From Actinomycetota bacterium (lineage in GTDB: Bacteria; Actinomycetota; Thermoleophilia; Miltoncostaeales; Miltoncostaeaceae), in NCBI GenBank assembly GCA_016870155.1, contig VGCE01000006.1:36052-100051 (forward strand): DNA of 64,000 nucleotides. Direction: 5' to 3'. Numbering within the stretch: position 1 is the stretch's first letter; every line of letters begins with the position of its first letter. Below the pieces are notes generated by a model that made no database searches, was not told the origin of the DNA, and worked only from the letters and a program-made list of their open reading frames with translations. Made by a program: the position numbers and the translations under genes. Shown piece after piece: positions 26,217 through 34,931 of the stretch.

Positions 26217-27107
26217 CTAGCCCTGCGCCGGGGGCTGCGCGGGCTGCTTCACCCGGCCCCATAGGGGGGCTAGGCGCGCCATCTGGTGCGTGGGCGGCAC
26301 GTCGTCGTGCAGTGCGGGGTGGCCATCCACCATTCGTGCCAGGGCCCGGCCCGATCGCGCCTGCCACGGCGCGGCGTCGCGCGCCAGGGCGCGGCCGGTG
26401 GCCTCGGGCGGAAGCGGCCGGTCGCCGGCCAGCAGCAGCACGTTGCCGGACGTCCGGTGCTCAAGCACCGCGGGCTCGGCCAGCAGGGCAACCTCGGCGT
26501 GCTCGCCGCACATGCCGGCGACCACCGCGCGCGCGAGCTCCAGCGGCTCCACGTCGATGAGGTTCATCGCGTGCAGCCCACCGGGGCGCAGCACGCGCCG
26601 CACGTCGGCGATGAACTCCGCGGTGGAGAGAGCATGCGGCGCCATGAGCCCCACGAAGGCGTCCACCACCACGATGTCGAGCGAGTCGTCGGGCAGGGCG
26701 GCGATGGCCGCGCGCCCGTCGCCCACGCGCACCTTTAGGCGCGGCACGGCATCGAGCATCAGATGATCGCGCGACACCTGCACCACGCCGGCGTCGCGCT
26801 CCATCACCCTCACCTGTGCCCGGCGGCGCGTGGCCACGAGGTATCGCCCCAGCGTGCAGGGCCCACCCCCCACCTGCAGCACGTCCAGGCCGTCGCGCGC
26901 CGGGAACATCGCATCGATCACGCCGACGAGATGCCGCAGGTACTCGAACCGGATGCGCGTGGGGTCGTCGAGATCCACGTGGCTGGCCTCCACCCCATCC
27001 ATCAGCAGCAGCCGCCCACCCGGATGCCCGGGCTCGCGGTCAGCCCGGATCTCGATGGTCACGTAATCCGCCACAATCGGATACGCAGGCGCAGGTGGGG
27101 CCCCCAT
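26217..27107 (-). CDS. Spermidine-synthase-like methyltransferase-fold protein
   Basis: The 296-residue protein has the polyamine-synthase Rossmann pattern: LDVLQVGGGPCTLGRYL (cofactor-binding loop), VRVMERDAGVVQVSRDHL (acidic residue after strand 2), VRVGDGRAAIAALPDDSLDIVVVDAF and LRPGGLHAMNLIDVEP. The catalytic Asp/Tyr arrangement of true spermidine synthases is not evident, so a putrescine aminopropyltransferase role is unproven; many actinobacterial relatives are called fused/spermine-like proteins. ATG 27107 has a -10-like CACACT 6 nt upstream. A single palindrome (27143-27155) lies 36 bp before the start. It is convergent with the amine oxidase, an enzyme that could act on polyamines. 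Confidence 0.78.
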   Translation of the reverse strand: MGAPPAPAYPIVADYVTIEIRADREPGHPGGRLLLMDGVEASHVDLDDPTRIRFEYLRHLVGVIDAMFPARDGLDVLQVGGGPCTLGRYLVATRRRAQVRVMERDAGVVQVSRDHLMLDAVPRLKVRVGDGRAAIAALPDDSLDIVVVDAFVGLMAPHALSTAEFIADVRRVLRPGGLHAMNLIDVEPLELARAVVAGMCGEHAEVALLAEPAVLEHRTSGNVLLLAGDRPLPPEATGRALARDAAPWQARSGRALARMVDGHPALHDDVPPTHQMARLAPLWGRVKQPAQPPAQG

Positions 27108-27142
27108 CAGCCCAGTGTGGCGGACGCCTCGCCTGTGGAAAA

Positions 27143-27155
27143 GGTGACTGTCACC
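27143..27155. repeat. Single intergenic GGTGACTGTCACC copy
   Basis: An exact 13-mer centred 42 bp upstream of the spermidine-synthase-like start codon, without a doublet partner. Confidence 0.75.
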
Positions 27156-27247
27156 ATCGCACCCATCGCCGGGCGGGGCGTGCCCCGCGAGGGGTGCGCC
27201 AGGACCGGACCCGGCGCCCCGGCGGCGAGCCGGGGCACCAGGAGCGG

Positions 27248-28711
27248 TCAGACGTTGATGGAGTCGCGGTTGCCCGTGATCTCGGTGATCAGCTCGCCCA
27301 TCACATCCTTGGCGTCGCCGAACACCATGAGCGTCTTCTCGTTGAAGAAGAGCTCGTTCTCGACCCCGGCGAAGCCCGGGCGCATGGAGCGCTTGACCAC
27401 CATCACCGTCGCCGCCTTGTCGACGTCCAGGATCGGCATGCCGTAGATCGGGCTCTTCTGGTCGTGGCGCGCGGCGGGGTTGACCACGTCGTTGGCGCCC
27501 AGCACCAGCACCACGTCCACCTGCGGGAACTCGGGGTTGATGTCCTCCATGTCCAGCAGCTGCTCGTACGGCACGTTGGCCTCGGCCAGGAGCACGTTCA
27601 TGTGCCCCGGCATGCGGCCGGCCACCGGGTGGATGGCGTACTTGACCTCCACGCCCTCCTTCTCGAGCGTGTCGGCGAGCTCGCGCACCTTGTGCTGCGC
27701 CTGCGCCACCGCCATGCCGTACCCGGGAACCACCACCACGAGGCGGGAGTTCTTGAGGATCTCCCCGGCCTCGTCAAACGAGGCGCTGCGGATGGAGCCG
27801 ACCTCCTGGTCGCCCCACTCGGCCTCGGTGGCGCCGAACGCCCCGAACAGCACGTTGCGGAACGACCGATTCATCGCGCGGCACATGATGATCGAGAGGA
27901 TCAGGCCCGACATGCCATCGAGGGCACCCGCCACGATGAGCAGGTTGTTCTCGAGCACGAATCCGAGCAGCGCGGCCGCGATGCCGGCGTAGGAGTTCAG
28001 GAGCGCGATGACCGTCGGCATGTCGGCGCCGCCGATCGGGATGATCAGCAGCACGCCGAAGGTGAGGCCGGCGATGATGATGACCGGGATCGCCCACACC
28101 TGCGACGGGTCGATGGCCAGGATGACCACCATCACCGCCGCGAGGCCGAGCACCGCGAAGTTGAGGGTCTTCTGCAGCGGGAACACGATGGGCCGCTGCG
28201 CCAGCCATTTGACCTCCTGCAGCTTGCCCGCCGCCATGAGCGAACCGGTGAAGACCAGGGCGCCGAGCACGATCTCGATTCCCAGCACCGCCATCACGAA
28301 CCAGTTGATGTCGGGCGTGGCGTCGTAGAACTTGGCGATGCCCACGAGGCCCGCCGCCAGCGCGCCGAACGCGTGAGACAGCGCGATGCGCTGCGGCATG
28401 GCGGTCATGGGAACCAGAAGGCCCAGCGGCACGCCGATAGCGGCACCGATGAGCATCGCCACCGCGATGTAGATGTAGCCGGTGGTGGTGATGACCGGCA
28501 GCAGCAGCGTGCCGATGATGGCAAGCACGAAGCCGATCTCGCCGGCGAGGATTCCCTTGCGGGCCGTCTTGGCATCGGACATCCACTTCAGCGACAGCAC
28601 GAAGCCGATCGCACCCGCCAGGTAGAGCAGGCTGATGAGGATGTACAGGCCGGCGTCGGTGCTGGCGTCCGGGAAGAACGACACCGCCATGGGGAGGAGG
28701 TTTTCCATCAC
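27248..28711 (-). CDS. pntB: Proton-translocating NAD(P) transhydrogenase, beta subunit
   Basis: The 487-residue subunit carries about nine transmembrane helices (LISLLYLAGAIGFVLSL through VLENNLLIVAGALDGMSGLIL). The soluble NADP(H)-binding domain III follows, with VVVPGYGMAVAQAQH, HPVAGRMPGHMNVLLAEANVPY and VLVLGANDVVNP. The complex uses the proton gradient to drive hydride transfer from NADH to NADP+. It starts at GTG 28711 (or ATG 28708), overlapping the stop of the small alpha subunit gene, so all three subunits are coupled in one operon. Confidence 0.96.
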   Translation of the reverse strand: MMENLLPMAVSFFPDASTDAGLYILISLLYLAGAIGFVLSLKWMSDAKTARKGILAGEIGFVLAIIGTLLLPVITTTGYIYIAVAMLIGAAIGVPLGLLVPMTAMPQRIALSHAFGALAAGLVGIAKFYDATPDINWFVMAVLGIEIVLGALVFTGSLMAAGKLQEVKWLAQRPIVFPLQKTLNFAVLGLAAVMVVILAIDPSQVWAIPVIIIAGLTFGVLLIIPIGGADMPTVIALLNSYAGIAAALLGFVLENNLLIVAGALDGMSGLILSIIMCRAMNRSFRNVLFGAFGATEAEWGDQEVGSIRSASFDEAGEILKNSRLVVVVPGYGMAVAQAQHKVRELADTLEKEGVEVKYAIHPVAGRMPGHMNVLLAEANVPYEQLLDMEDINPEFPQVDVVLVLGANDVVNPAARHDQKSPIYGMPILDVDKAATVMVVKRSMRPGFAGVENELFFNEKTLMVFGDAKDVMGELITEITGNRDSINV

Positions 28712-29040
28712 ATTGCCTCGGCCTCTGCCGACTCAGGCTTCTTGGGCTTCTCCCGCGGCTTGAACATCTTCAGCATCTTGTCGGTGATGAGGAATCCACC
28801 GACCACGTTGATCATCGATGCGATCACGGCGACGAAGCCGAGGATCGTGGTGTAGGCCGTGTACTGGCCACCCAGCACCACGATGGAGCCCACCAGGGAG
28901 ATCGCCGAGAGGGCGTTGGTGAGCGCCATGAGCGGGGTGTGCAGAAGGCGCGGGACACGACGGATCGTCTCGAAGCCCAGGAACCCGGCCAGGGCGAACA
29001 CGAAGAGCCCCGTCATGATGAACTCGACGCTGACGTTCAC
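28708..29040 (-). CDS. pntAB: Transhydrogenase alpha subunit, membrane part
   Basis: The 110-residue protein has three to four hydrophobic helices (FIMTGLFVFALAGFLGFETI, LMALTNALSAISLVGSIVVLG, ILGFVAVIASMINVVGGFLITDKML) and a charged tail. This corresponds to the small membrane alpha-2 subunit of three-subunit enzymes, as in Rhodospirillum rubrum, rather than the fused alpha chain of E. coli. It overlaps both neighbours at start and stop. Confidence 0.94.
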   Translation of the reverse strand: MNVSVEFIMTGLFVFALAGFLGFETIRRVPRLLHTPLMALTNALSAISLVGSIVVLGGQYTAYTTILGFVAVIASMINVVGGFLITDKMLKMFKPREKPKKPESAEAEAM

Positions 29041-30284
29041 TTGGCGGCCTCCTCAACAGCCGGGGTTTCGTCGGACTCGGGCTCGGGATCCGGCGCCGGG
29101 GGCTCGGGCTCGGGGAGCTTCTCCAGGCCGAGGGCCTCGCGCACGCGGTTGTTCACCACGTCGCCGCCGCTGGCCACCATGCTCTCCTTGACGACGTCGT
29201 CGTCCACGCCGGTGTGCAGCGCGCCGTCCGCGACCATCAGGCTCAGGAAGTTGGCCACGTTCTTGCCGAAGAGCTGGCTCGAGTGCACCGGGATGCTGCC
29301 CGGCAGGTTGACCACGCCGATCACCTTCACGCCGGCCACGTCGACGGTCTCGCCGGCAACGGTGGGCTCGCAGTTGCCGCCCTGTTCGGCGGCGAGGTCC
29401 ACGATCACCGAGCCCGGTGCCATCTGCTTCACCATCTCAGTGGTGACGATGACCGGGGCGGTGCTGCCCTGCACCTGCGCGGTGGTGATGACCACGTCGC
29501 TGCCCGCCACGGTCTTGGCCATGAGCTCCTGCTGCTTGCGGATGGTGTCCTCGGAGAGCTGCTTCGCGTAGCCGCCCGAGCCCTCCTCCTGGCCTGTCTC
29601 CAGCGGCAGCTCCACGAAGCGCGCGCCGAGCGACTCCACCTCTTCGCGCGCGGCGGGGCGCACGTCGTAGGCCTCCACCAGCGCGCCGAGGCGGCGCGAG
29701 CTTGCGATGGCGGCAAGGCCGGCCACGCCGGCGCCGATGATGAACACCTTTGCGGGGGCGATGGTGCCGGCCGCGGTGGTGAGCAGCGGGAACATGCGCG
29801 GAAGCTGGTCCGCGGCGATGACCACCGCCTTGTACCCGGCCACGGCCGCCTGCGACGAGAGGATGTCCATCGACTGCGCGCGCGTGGTGCGGGGCACGAG
29901 CTCGAGGGCGAACAGCGTGGCGCCGGTCCCGGCGACGGCCTGCACCAGCTCGGGGCGCGCGAACGGCGCCACGGCGCCCACCACCACCTGGCCCTGGCGC
30001 AGCTTGCCGATGTCGGCGCACTGCGGTTCGCCGTCCATCACGTTCACCTGTACCAGCACGTCTGCGCCGAACGCGTCATCGCGGCTGCCCACGCGGGCAC
30101 CGCGGTCGGTGAACGCGGCGTCCGGGTAGCCGGCCGCGTCACCCGCGCCCGACTCGATCACGATCTCGAAGCCCGCCTTGGTCAGTTGGGGAAGCGCCGT
30201 GGGCGACAGGGCCACGCGGGTCTCGCCCGCGCGGTTCTCACGCGGTACCCCAACCACCATGCGCGGCGTGTCGGTTGTGGCCAT
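29037..30284 (-). CDS. pntAA: Transhydrogenase alpha subunit, soluble NAD(H)-binding part
   Basis: The 415-residue protein is domain I. It has VGVPRENRAGETRVALSPTA, RAQSMDILSSQAAVAGYKAV (the RQD-loop-like region), the NAD-binding KVFIIGAGVAGLAAIASSRRLGA, and VIVDLAAEQGGNCE. An acidic, Pro/Glu-rich C-terminal tail (LEKLPEPEPPAPDPEPESDE) is an addition. It is homologous to alanine dehydrogenase. It binds NADH in the cytosol and docks on the membrane subunits. It heads the operon, and the 230 bp upstream (30285-30514) holds no gene. Confidence 0.95.
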   Translation of the reverse strand: MATTDTPRMVVGVPRENRAGETRVALSPTALPQLTKAGFEIVIESGAGDAAGYPDAAFTDRGARVGSRDDAFGADVLVQVNVMDGEPQCADIGKLRQGQVVVGAVAPFARPELVQAVAGTGATLFALELVPRTTRAQSMDILSSQAAVAGYKAVVIAADQLPRMFPLLTTAAGTIAPAKVFIIGAGVAGLAAIASSRRLGALVEAYDVRPAAREEVESLGARFVELPLETGQEEGSGGYAKQLSEDTIRKQQELMAKTVAGSDVVITTAQVQGSTAPVIVTTEMVKQMAPGSVIVDLAAEQGGNCEPTVAGETVDVAGVKVIGVVNLPGSIPVHSSQLFGKNVANFLSLMVADGALHTGVDDDVVKESMVASGGDVVNNRVREALGLEKLPEPEPPAPDPEPESDETPAVEEAAK

Positions 30285-30514
30285 CTCGCTCTTCTGGTCG
30301 GTCCCGAGCCCCGAGCGCGCTAGTCGCGCAGTGCCGCGATCGGCAGGTTCGGAGTTGGTGTCGGGCGGTGGATCATGGACGCGTCACGCGGGAACCCGGG
30401 CGTGGCAAAGGGCGCAGGCTATCCCGGGAGGATGGAGATTGGTACATGACCGCACCCGGGAGTGCAACGTGCGAACCGATGCCGCGGGACAGGGATCCCG
30501 GGGGCCGCCTCGCA

Positions 30515-31471
30515 TCAGCGCCCCGCGGCGTCCAGGCGGGCGAACTCCTCGTCGCTCAACGCGAGGCCCACGGCGCCCAGCATCTCCTCCACATGGGCCG
30601 TGCTCGTGGCGCTGGCGATGGGGCTCACCACCCCCGGGTACCGCATGAGCCAGGCCAGCGCCACCTGCCCCGGGGTGGCGTCGTGCGCCTCGGCGATCTC
30701 GTCGAGCGCGGCCAGCATGGCCCACCCGCGATCGTTGAGGTAGGCGCGCGCGATACCCCTGGCGCGGGGGGTCTGGGGCAGGTCCTCGCCCGGCCGGTAC
30801 TTGCCGGTGAGGAACCCCCGGGCGAGCGTGAAGTAGGGCGCCACGCCGATGTGCTCGCGTACGCAGACGGCCTCGCCGTCGCCCTGGTACTCGGCGCGCT
30901 CCAGCAGGTTGAAGTGCGGCTGGAAGCCCTGGAAGCGCGCGAGGTCGTCCGACTCGGCCACGTCGAGCGCCTCGGCGAGGCGGCCGGGCGAGTAGTTGGA
31001 CGCGGCCAGGTACTGCACGAGGCCCTCCTCCCTGAGCGCATCGAGGTTGCGCAGGGCGTCCGCCAGCGGGATCGCCGGGTCGTCCTGGTGCGCGTAGTAG
31101 AGGTCGATGCTGTCCACGCCCAGGCGCTCGAGCGACCCCTCGATGCCGGCGCGCACGTTCTCCCTGTCCAAGCCCGCGCGCATGTGCGGGTCGCCCGGAT
31201 AGCCCACCTTGGTGGCAACCACCAGGTCGTCAGGGCGCCCGCGCGACGCCAGCCACCGCCCGATGATGGCCTCCGACTCGCCGCCCTGGTTCCCGGGCAC
31301 CCATGTGGAATAGACAGTGGCGGTGTCGATGAAGTTGCCGCCGGCCCCGACATAGGCGTCCAGCACGGCGAACGATGTCTCCTCGTCGCATGTCCACCCG
31401 AACACGTTCGTCCCGAGGCACACGGGGGACACCTCGAGTTCGGTCGATCCAAAGCGGCGGCGTTCAGGCAT
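30515..31471 (-). CDS. Aldo/keto reductase
   Basis: The 318-residue (beta/alpha)8 protein has the family motifs FIDTATVYS (Asp and Tyr), VVATKVG (Lys) and LYYAHQDD (His), and a C-terminal NADPH-binding region (ASATSTAHVEEMLGAV). It reduces aldehydes or ketones with NADPH, and the substrate is unknown. ATG 31471 has -10 TAGGTT (31478-31483) 6 nt upstream. It reads toward the transhydrogenase operon, which supplies NADPH, though no co-transcription is implied across the 230-bp gap. Confidence 0.9.
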   Translation of the reverse strand: MPERRRFGSTELEVSPVCLGTNVFGWTCDEETSFAVLDAYVGAGGNFIDTATVYSTWVPGNQGGESEAIIGRWLASRGRPDDLVVATKVGYPGDPHMRAGLDRENVRAGIEGSLERLGVDSIDLYYAHQDDPAIPLADALRNLDALREEGLVQYLAASNYSPGRLAEALDVAESDDLARFQGFQPHFNLLERAEYQGDGEAVCVREHIGVAPYFTLARGFLTGKYRPGEDLPQTPRARGIARAYLNDRGWAMLAALDEIAEAHDATPGQVALAWLMRYPGVVSPIASATSTAHVEEMLGAVGLALSDEEFARLDAAGR

Positions 31472-31598
31472 GGGCGCAACCTACCCGTTTGGCCGCGCCA
31501 TCCGCGGCCAGTTCGTGACGAAACGGACATGTTGCGCATGTGCCCCGCACCCACCCGTACCACTTGAAATCCTGCGCCGATGGGCGACCATGCGGCGT

Positions 31599-31808
31599 AT
31601 GGATTTCAGGAAGCAGGGCACCGATGAGCACGCAGTGGTGGTCGCGCTGACCACCGAGCACCTGCGGGCCATTGAGGCGGCGCTCGACCTCGCACGGGCG
31701 GTGGAGCACGGGGAGATCTCCGTGAGCGACCCCGACGAGCTCGGCCAGGCCAGCGTGGCCGCTGAAGGGCTGTCCCAGATCGCCCGCCTCACCGCCGCGA
31801 GCGCGTAG
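31599..31808 (+). CDS. Uncharacterised 69-residue protein
   Basis: A small acidic, helix-rich protein (MDFRKQGTDEHAVVVALTTEHLRAIEAALDLARAVEHGEISVSDPDELGQ...). ATG 31590 is an alternative start three codons upstream. No membrane segment or known motif is seen. Codon bias follows the neighbourhood (G/C third positions), and the gene ends 70 bp before the CDGSH protein stop. I do not recognise its family. Confidence 0.55.
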   Translation: MDFRKQGTDEHAVVVALTTEHLRAIEAALDLARAVEHGEISVSDPDELGQASVAAEGLSQIARLTAASA

Positions 31809-31878
31809 GCAGCCATTGCGCGAGGAGCCCGGTATCCCGGGCCCCTTCTCATTCGCGTCGATCCAGCAGCGGGGCGTC

Positions 31879-32073
31879 CTACTTGGACGACCAGCCCTGC
31901 GCCGAGTGGCTGCCGTCGCAGAACGGCTTGTTGGCGCTCAGCCCGCACCGGCACAGCGCGATGATGGGGTTGAGGTCCGTGAACGGCTGGCCGTCCTCTC
32001 CGGTGAGCGTGAAGTCCCCGCTCACCAGAATCGGGCCGTCCTCCTTGAGGCTGATCTCCGCTCCGTCCGCCAT
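31879..32073 (-). CDS. CDGSH-type iron-sulfur protein (mitoNEET-like, bacterial)
   Basis: The 64-residue protein ends with the CDGSH signature: CRCGLSANKPFCDGSHSAQGW, in which three Cys and one His would bind a 2Fe-2S cluster. The first half (GPILVSGDFTLTGEDGQPF) resembles the short beta region that precedes the motif in bacterial CDGSH proteins. The likely role is electron or cluster transfer in the cytosol. A good ribosome site (GGAGGGAGA) lies before ATG 32073. The gene is divergent from an MFS pump, with a perfect palindrome between them. Confidence 0.88.
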   Translation of the reverse strand: MADGAEISLKEDGPILVSGDFTLTGEDGQPFTDLNPIIALCRCGLSANKPFCDGSHSAQGWSSK

Positions 32074-32090
32074 GGGGTCTCCCTCCGAGG

Positions 32091-32108
32091 TACTTGCACG
32101 GGCAAGTA
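32091..32108. promoter_or_regulatory. TACTTGC-N4-GCAAGTA operator-like palindrome
   Basis: A perfect 7+7 bp dyad with a 4-bp centre lies 18 bp upstream of the CDGSH start and 60 bp upstream of the MFS start. Its size and AT-rich ends fit a MarR/HxlR/TetR-type dimer site. It immediately adjoins a GGTACC-containing stretch and precedes the MFS -10 TACATT (32154-32159). Confidence 0.6.
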
Positions 32109-32167
32109 GAGGGTACCGTGCCGCTCGCTGCCAGTGGTGGGAGTACGGCTTATTACATTGCCCGTCG

Positions 32168-33604
32168 ATGAGCACCGCCGAGCACCCGAACATGCCCGCG
32201 CCCCCCGCCGCCGGAAGCTCCAAGGCGCATATCTGGGCGCTGGTGCTCACGGGCATCGGCTTGTTCATGGTGACGCTCGACAACCTGGTGGTCACCACAG
32301 CGCTTCCGGTGATCAGGGTGGACCTGGGCGCGTCGGTGGCCACGCTCGGCTGGGTGCTGAACGGGTACACCCTGGCCTTCTCGGCGCTGCTGCTCACCGG
32401 TGCGGCGCTGGGCGACCGCTTCGGCCGGCGTCGGGTGTTCGCCGCGGGACTGCTCATCTTCGCCGTGGCATCGGCCGGGTGCGCACTGGCCCCGAACATC
32501 GAGTGGCTCATCTTCTTCCGGGCCCTGCAGGGCCTGGGCGCGGCCCCCGTGCTGCCGCTCTCGCTCACGCTGCTGGCCGATGCCTTCCCGCCCGGCAAGC
32601 GCGGGCTGGCCATCGGCATCTGGTCGGGAGTCTCGGGCCTCGCCGTGGCCGCCGGGCCGGTGATCGGCGGGGTCATCGTCGACGGCATCTCGTGGCACTG
32701 GATCTTCTGGGTGAATGTGCCGATCGGCATCATCGCGGCCGGCCTCACCCTCTGGAAGCTGCGGGAGTCGCACGGGCCCGACACCGGGCTCGACCTCATG
32801 GGCATGCTCCTCGCCGGCGTCGGGGTGTTCGCCATCGTCTACGGCATCGTGCGCGGCAACGAGGCGGGCTGGGGGTCGCCGGAGATCCTCGGCACCCTGC
32901 TCGGGGGCGTGGCCTTCGTGCTGGGCTTCCTCTGGTGGGAGTCGCGGGCCCCGCACCCCATGCTGCCGCTCAGGTTCTTCCGCAACCGGGGGCTCAACGT
33001 GGCCAACGCCGCATCGGTCTGCCTCTACTTCGGCCTGTTCGGCGCCGTGTTCTTCCTCGCCCAGTTCCTGCAGACCGTCCAGGGGGACAGCCCCACCGAG
33101 GCCGGGCTGAAGGTGCTGCCCTGGACCATCATGCCCATGTTCATCGCACCGCTCGCCGGCCTCTTCAGCGACCGCTTCGGCGCGCGGCCCTTCATGGTGG
33201 CGGGACTGCTCATCATGTCGGGGGCATTCCTGTGGATGGGCCTGGTCACCACGCCCACCATCTCCTACCTGGGCCTATTCGGCGGATTCCTGCTGGCCGG
33301 CTTCGGAATGTCGATGGTGTTCGCCCCGGTGTCGAACCTGCTGGTGCAGTCGGTACCCGAGGTGGACATCGGCAAGGCGTCGGGCACCAACAACACCGTG
33401 CGCGAGATCGGCGGCGCCATGGGCATCGCCGTGATGACGGCCATCTTCGTGGCCAGCGGCTCGTACGACACCGGGAAGGCCTACGTGGACGGCCTCAACC
33501 CTGCCGTGCTGGTGGCGGCCGGCGTGCTGCTGGTGGGAGCCATCATCGCGCTCTTCGCCCCGCGCCTCGCCGGCCCGACGCCCGAGGGCATGGCCGCGCA
33601 CTGA
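32168..33604 (+). CDS. MFS multidrug efflux transporter (DHA2, 14-TMS, EmrB/QacA-like)
   Basis: The 478-residue protein has about 14 hydrophobic helices. The DHA2 motifs are VTLDNLVVTTALPVI (motif D1), LTGAALGDRFGRRRVF (motif A) and LAVAAGPVIGGVIVD (motif C, antiporter). It should export hydrophobic drugs or metabolites in exchange for protons. ATG 32168 has -10 TACATT 8 nt upstream and would be leaderless. A shared operator-like palindrome suggests co-regulation with the divergent CDGSH gene. Confidence 0.9.
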   Translation: MSTAEHPNMPAPPAAGSSKAHIWALVLTGIGLFMVTLDNLVVTTALPVIRVDLGASVATLGWVLNGYTLAFSALLLTGAALGDRFGRRRVFAAGLLIFAVASAGCALAPNIEWLIFFRALQGLGAAPVLPLSLTLLADAFPPGKRGLAIGIWSGVSGLAVAAGPVIGGVIVDGISWHWIFWVNVPIGIIAAGLTLWKLRESHGPDTGLDLMGMLLAGVGVFAIVYGIVRGNEAGWGSPEILGTLLGGVAFVLGFLWWESRAPHPMLPLRFFRNRGLNVANAASVCLYFGLFGAVFFLAQFLQTVQGDSPTEAGLKVLPWTIMPMFIAPLAGLFSDRFGARPFMVAGLLIMSGAFLWMGLVTTPTISYLGLFGGFLLAGFGMSMVFAPVSNLLVQSVPEVDIGKASGTNNTVREIGGAMGIAVMTAIFVASGSYDTGKAYVDGLNPAVLVAAGVLLVGAIIALFAPRLAGPTPEGMAAH

Positions 33605-33633
33605 CCCGATCGGTCAGCTGCGCGTGCAGGGGA

Positions 33634-33672
33634 GCACGGCGGCGCCCGTTGCGTCGCAGCGCCGCTCCGTGC
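33634..33672. terminator. Bidirectional hairpin between convergent genes
   Basis: Arms GCACGGCGGCGC (33634-33645) and GCGCCG-ct-CCGTGC (33659-33672) pair over 12 bp with a 2-nt bulge and a 13-nt loop. They sit exactly between the MFS stop (33604) and the stop of the opposing membrane-protein gene (33674). Confidence 0.6.
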
Positions 33673-33673
33673 G

Positions 33674-34831
33674 TCAGGTGCCGGGCGCGGCGGCGGGCGC
33701 GGCTGTGCCCGCCTTCGCCTCGTCCTCGGCCTGCCACTCCCTGATCGACTTGCGCAGGAACCAGTATTGCCACATGCCCCACACGATCTGCGTGCCCAGC
33801 GCCACGCCGGTCCACACCAGCACGCCGGCGGTGGCGTAGTGCACCTCCATGCCACCGGCCACCAGCACGGCGATGGCGAGGCCCTGGACCCCGCCGATGC
33901 CGCCGGGAAGCGGCACGAGCGACCCCACCTGGCCGATGAAGTACGCCATGAGCATCACCGGCAGCGCGATGGGCTCGGTGACCGACGCGATGCCCAGGTA
34001 GAACGCCACGAAGTCGAAGCCGGGGTTGGCCAGCATGCCGCCGATGGCGGCGGGGCGGCGCAGCGTGCGGATGGCGTCGTAGGCGCCCGGGGGGAGGCGA
34101 TTGCCGATCTCCCGGACGAGCACGCGGGTCTTGGCAAACCGGCCCATGAGCTTCTCCTGGCTGTCATCGGGCGGGGGCACGAACGTCTTGCCCTTGCGGG
34201 CGAAGAGCAGGATCACGATCACCATCGCGGCGGCGATGGCCGCGGGGATCCACGTGAGGGCCGGGTGCAGGTCGCCGCCCACCAGGCCCGCGCCGATGAG
34301 CACACCCAGCAGCATGATCATCACCGTCATCACGGTGTTGGAGAGGATGAGGAACGCCGCGGTGGTGCGCGAGATCTGCGCGGCGTTGAACCCCGCGCGC
34401 GCCAGCGCCCAGAACTGCACGGCGAACCCGGTGGCGCCACCGCCCGGCAGGGTGTCGCCCAGGGCCAGGCGCGACGTGGTGAGCTGCATGCTCTCCTTCA
34501 GCGAGAGCGGGCGCACAGGGGTGTCGCTGCCCTGCGGGAGCGTGCGGGCGGCCGCCCCGTACACGGCCCAGAAGAGCAGCACGTACCCCGCCACCGAGAG
34601 GATCTCGAACGGCACCGCCAGCGCCACCAGCCGGGGATCGCCGGCCTCGACGTCCGCCCAGATCTTCGGCACCAGCTTGACGACGAAGAAGATGATGATG
34701 AGGAACACCGCATAGGTGAGGATGCGCTTGAGCAGGCCCTTGAGCGCTGCGTGGTCCATGTGCCGCCACGCCTTGGGGTCGATGTGCTTGCCCCGCATGC
34801 GCTGGGGAATGAAGCGCGTGAGTCTCGACAC
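33674..34831 (-). CDS. Lysylphosphatidylglycerol-synthase-TM-like (UPF0104) membrane protein
   Basis: Start GTG 34831 is set by -10 TAGCGT (34839-34844) 7 nt upstream; the much longer open frame upstream is not credible. The 385-residue product has about eight helices of the LPG_synthase_TM/UPF0104 family (FLIIIFFVVKLVPKIW, SVAGYVLLFWAVYGAAA, LALGDTLPGGGATGFAVQFWAL, GSLVPLPGGIGGVQGLAIAVLVAGG). The GGxGxxE/Q-like GGIGGVQG loop is characteristic. Relatives are flippases or membrane partners in lipid modification; the soluble aminoacyl-transfer domain of MprF is absent. Confidence 0.82.
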   Translation of the reverse strand: MSRLTRFIPQRMRGKHIDPKAWRHMDHAALKGLLKRILTYAVFLIIIFFVVKLVPKIWADVEAGDPRLVALAVPFEILSVAGYVLLFWAVYGAAARTLPQGSDTPVRPLSLKESMQLTTSRLALGDTLPGGGATGFAVQFWALARAGFNAAQISRTTAAFLILSNTVMTVMIMLLGVLIGAGLVGGDLHPALTWIPAAIAAAMVIVILLFARKGKTFVPPPDDSQEKLMGRFAKTRVLVREIGNRLPPGAYDAIRTLRRPAAIGGMLANPGFDFVAFYLGIASVTEPIALPVMLMAYFIGQVGSLVPLPGGIGGVQGLAIAVLVAGGMEVHYATAGVLVWTGVALGTQIVWGMWQYWFLRKSIREWQAEDEAKAGTAAPAAAPGT

Positions 34832-34931
34832 GTGCCTGACGCTACCCAACCGCCTCCGGGGCGTGTGCGAGGATCGCACCCGATGGCGTTCCCTCGGTCC
34901 GAATGAGCAGCATGGCGACACCGGTGCCAAC

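Noticed and set aside
26816..28855. 679-codon plus-strand open frame
   Set aside because: Antisense to the spermidine-synthase-like protein and pntB; His/Arg/Asp-rich translation only.
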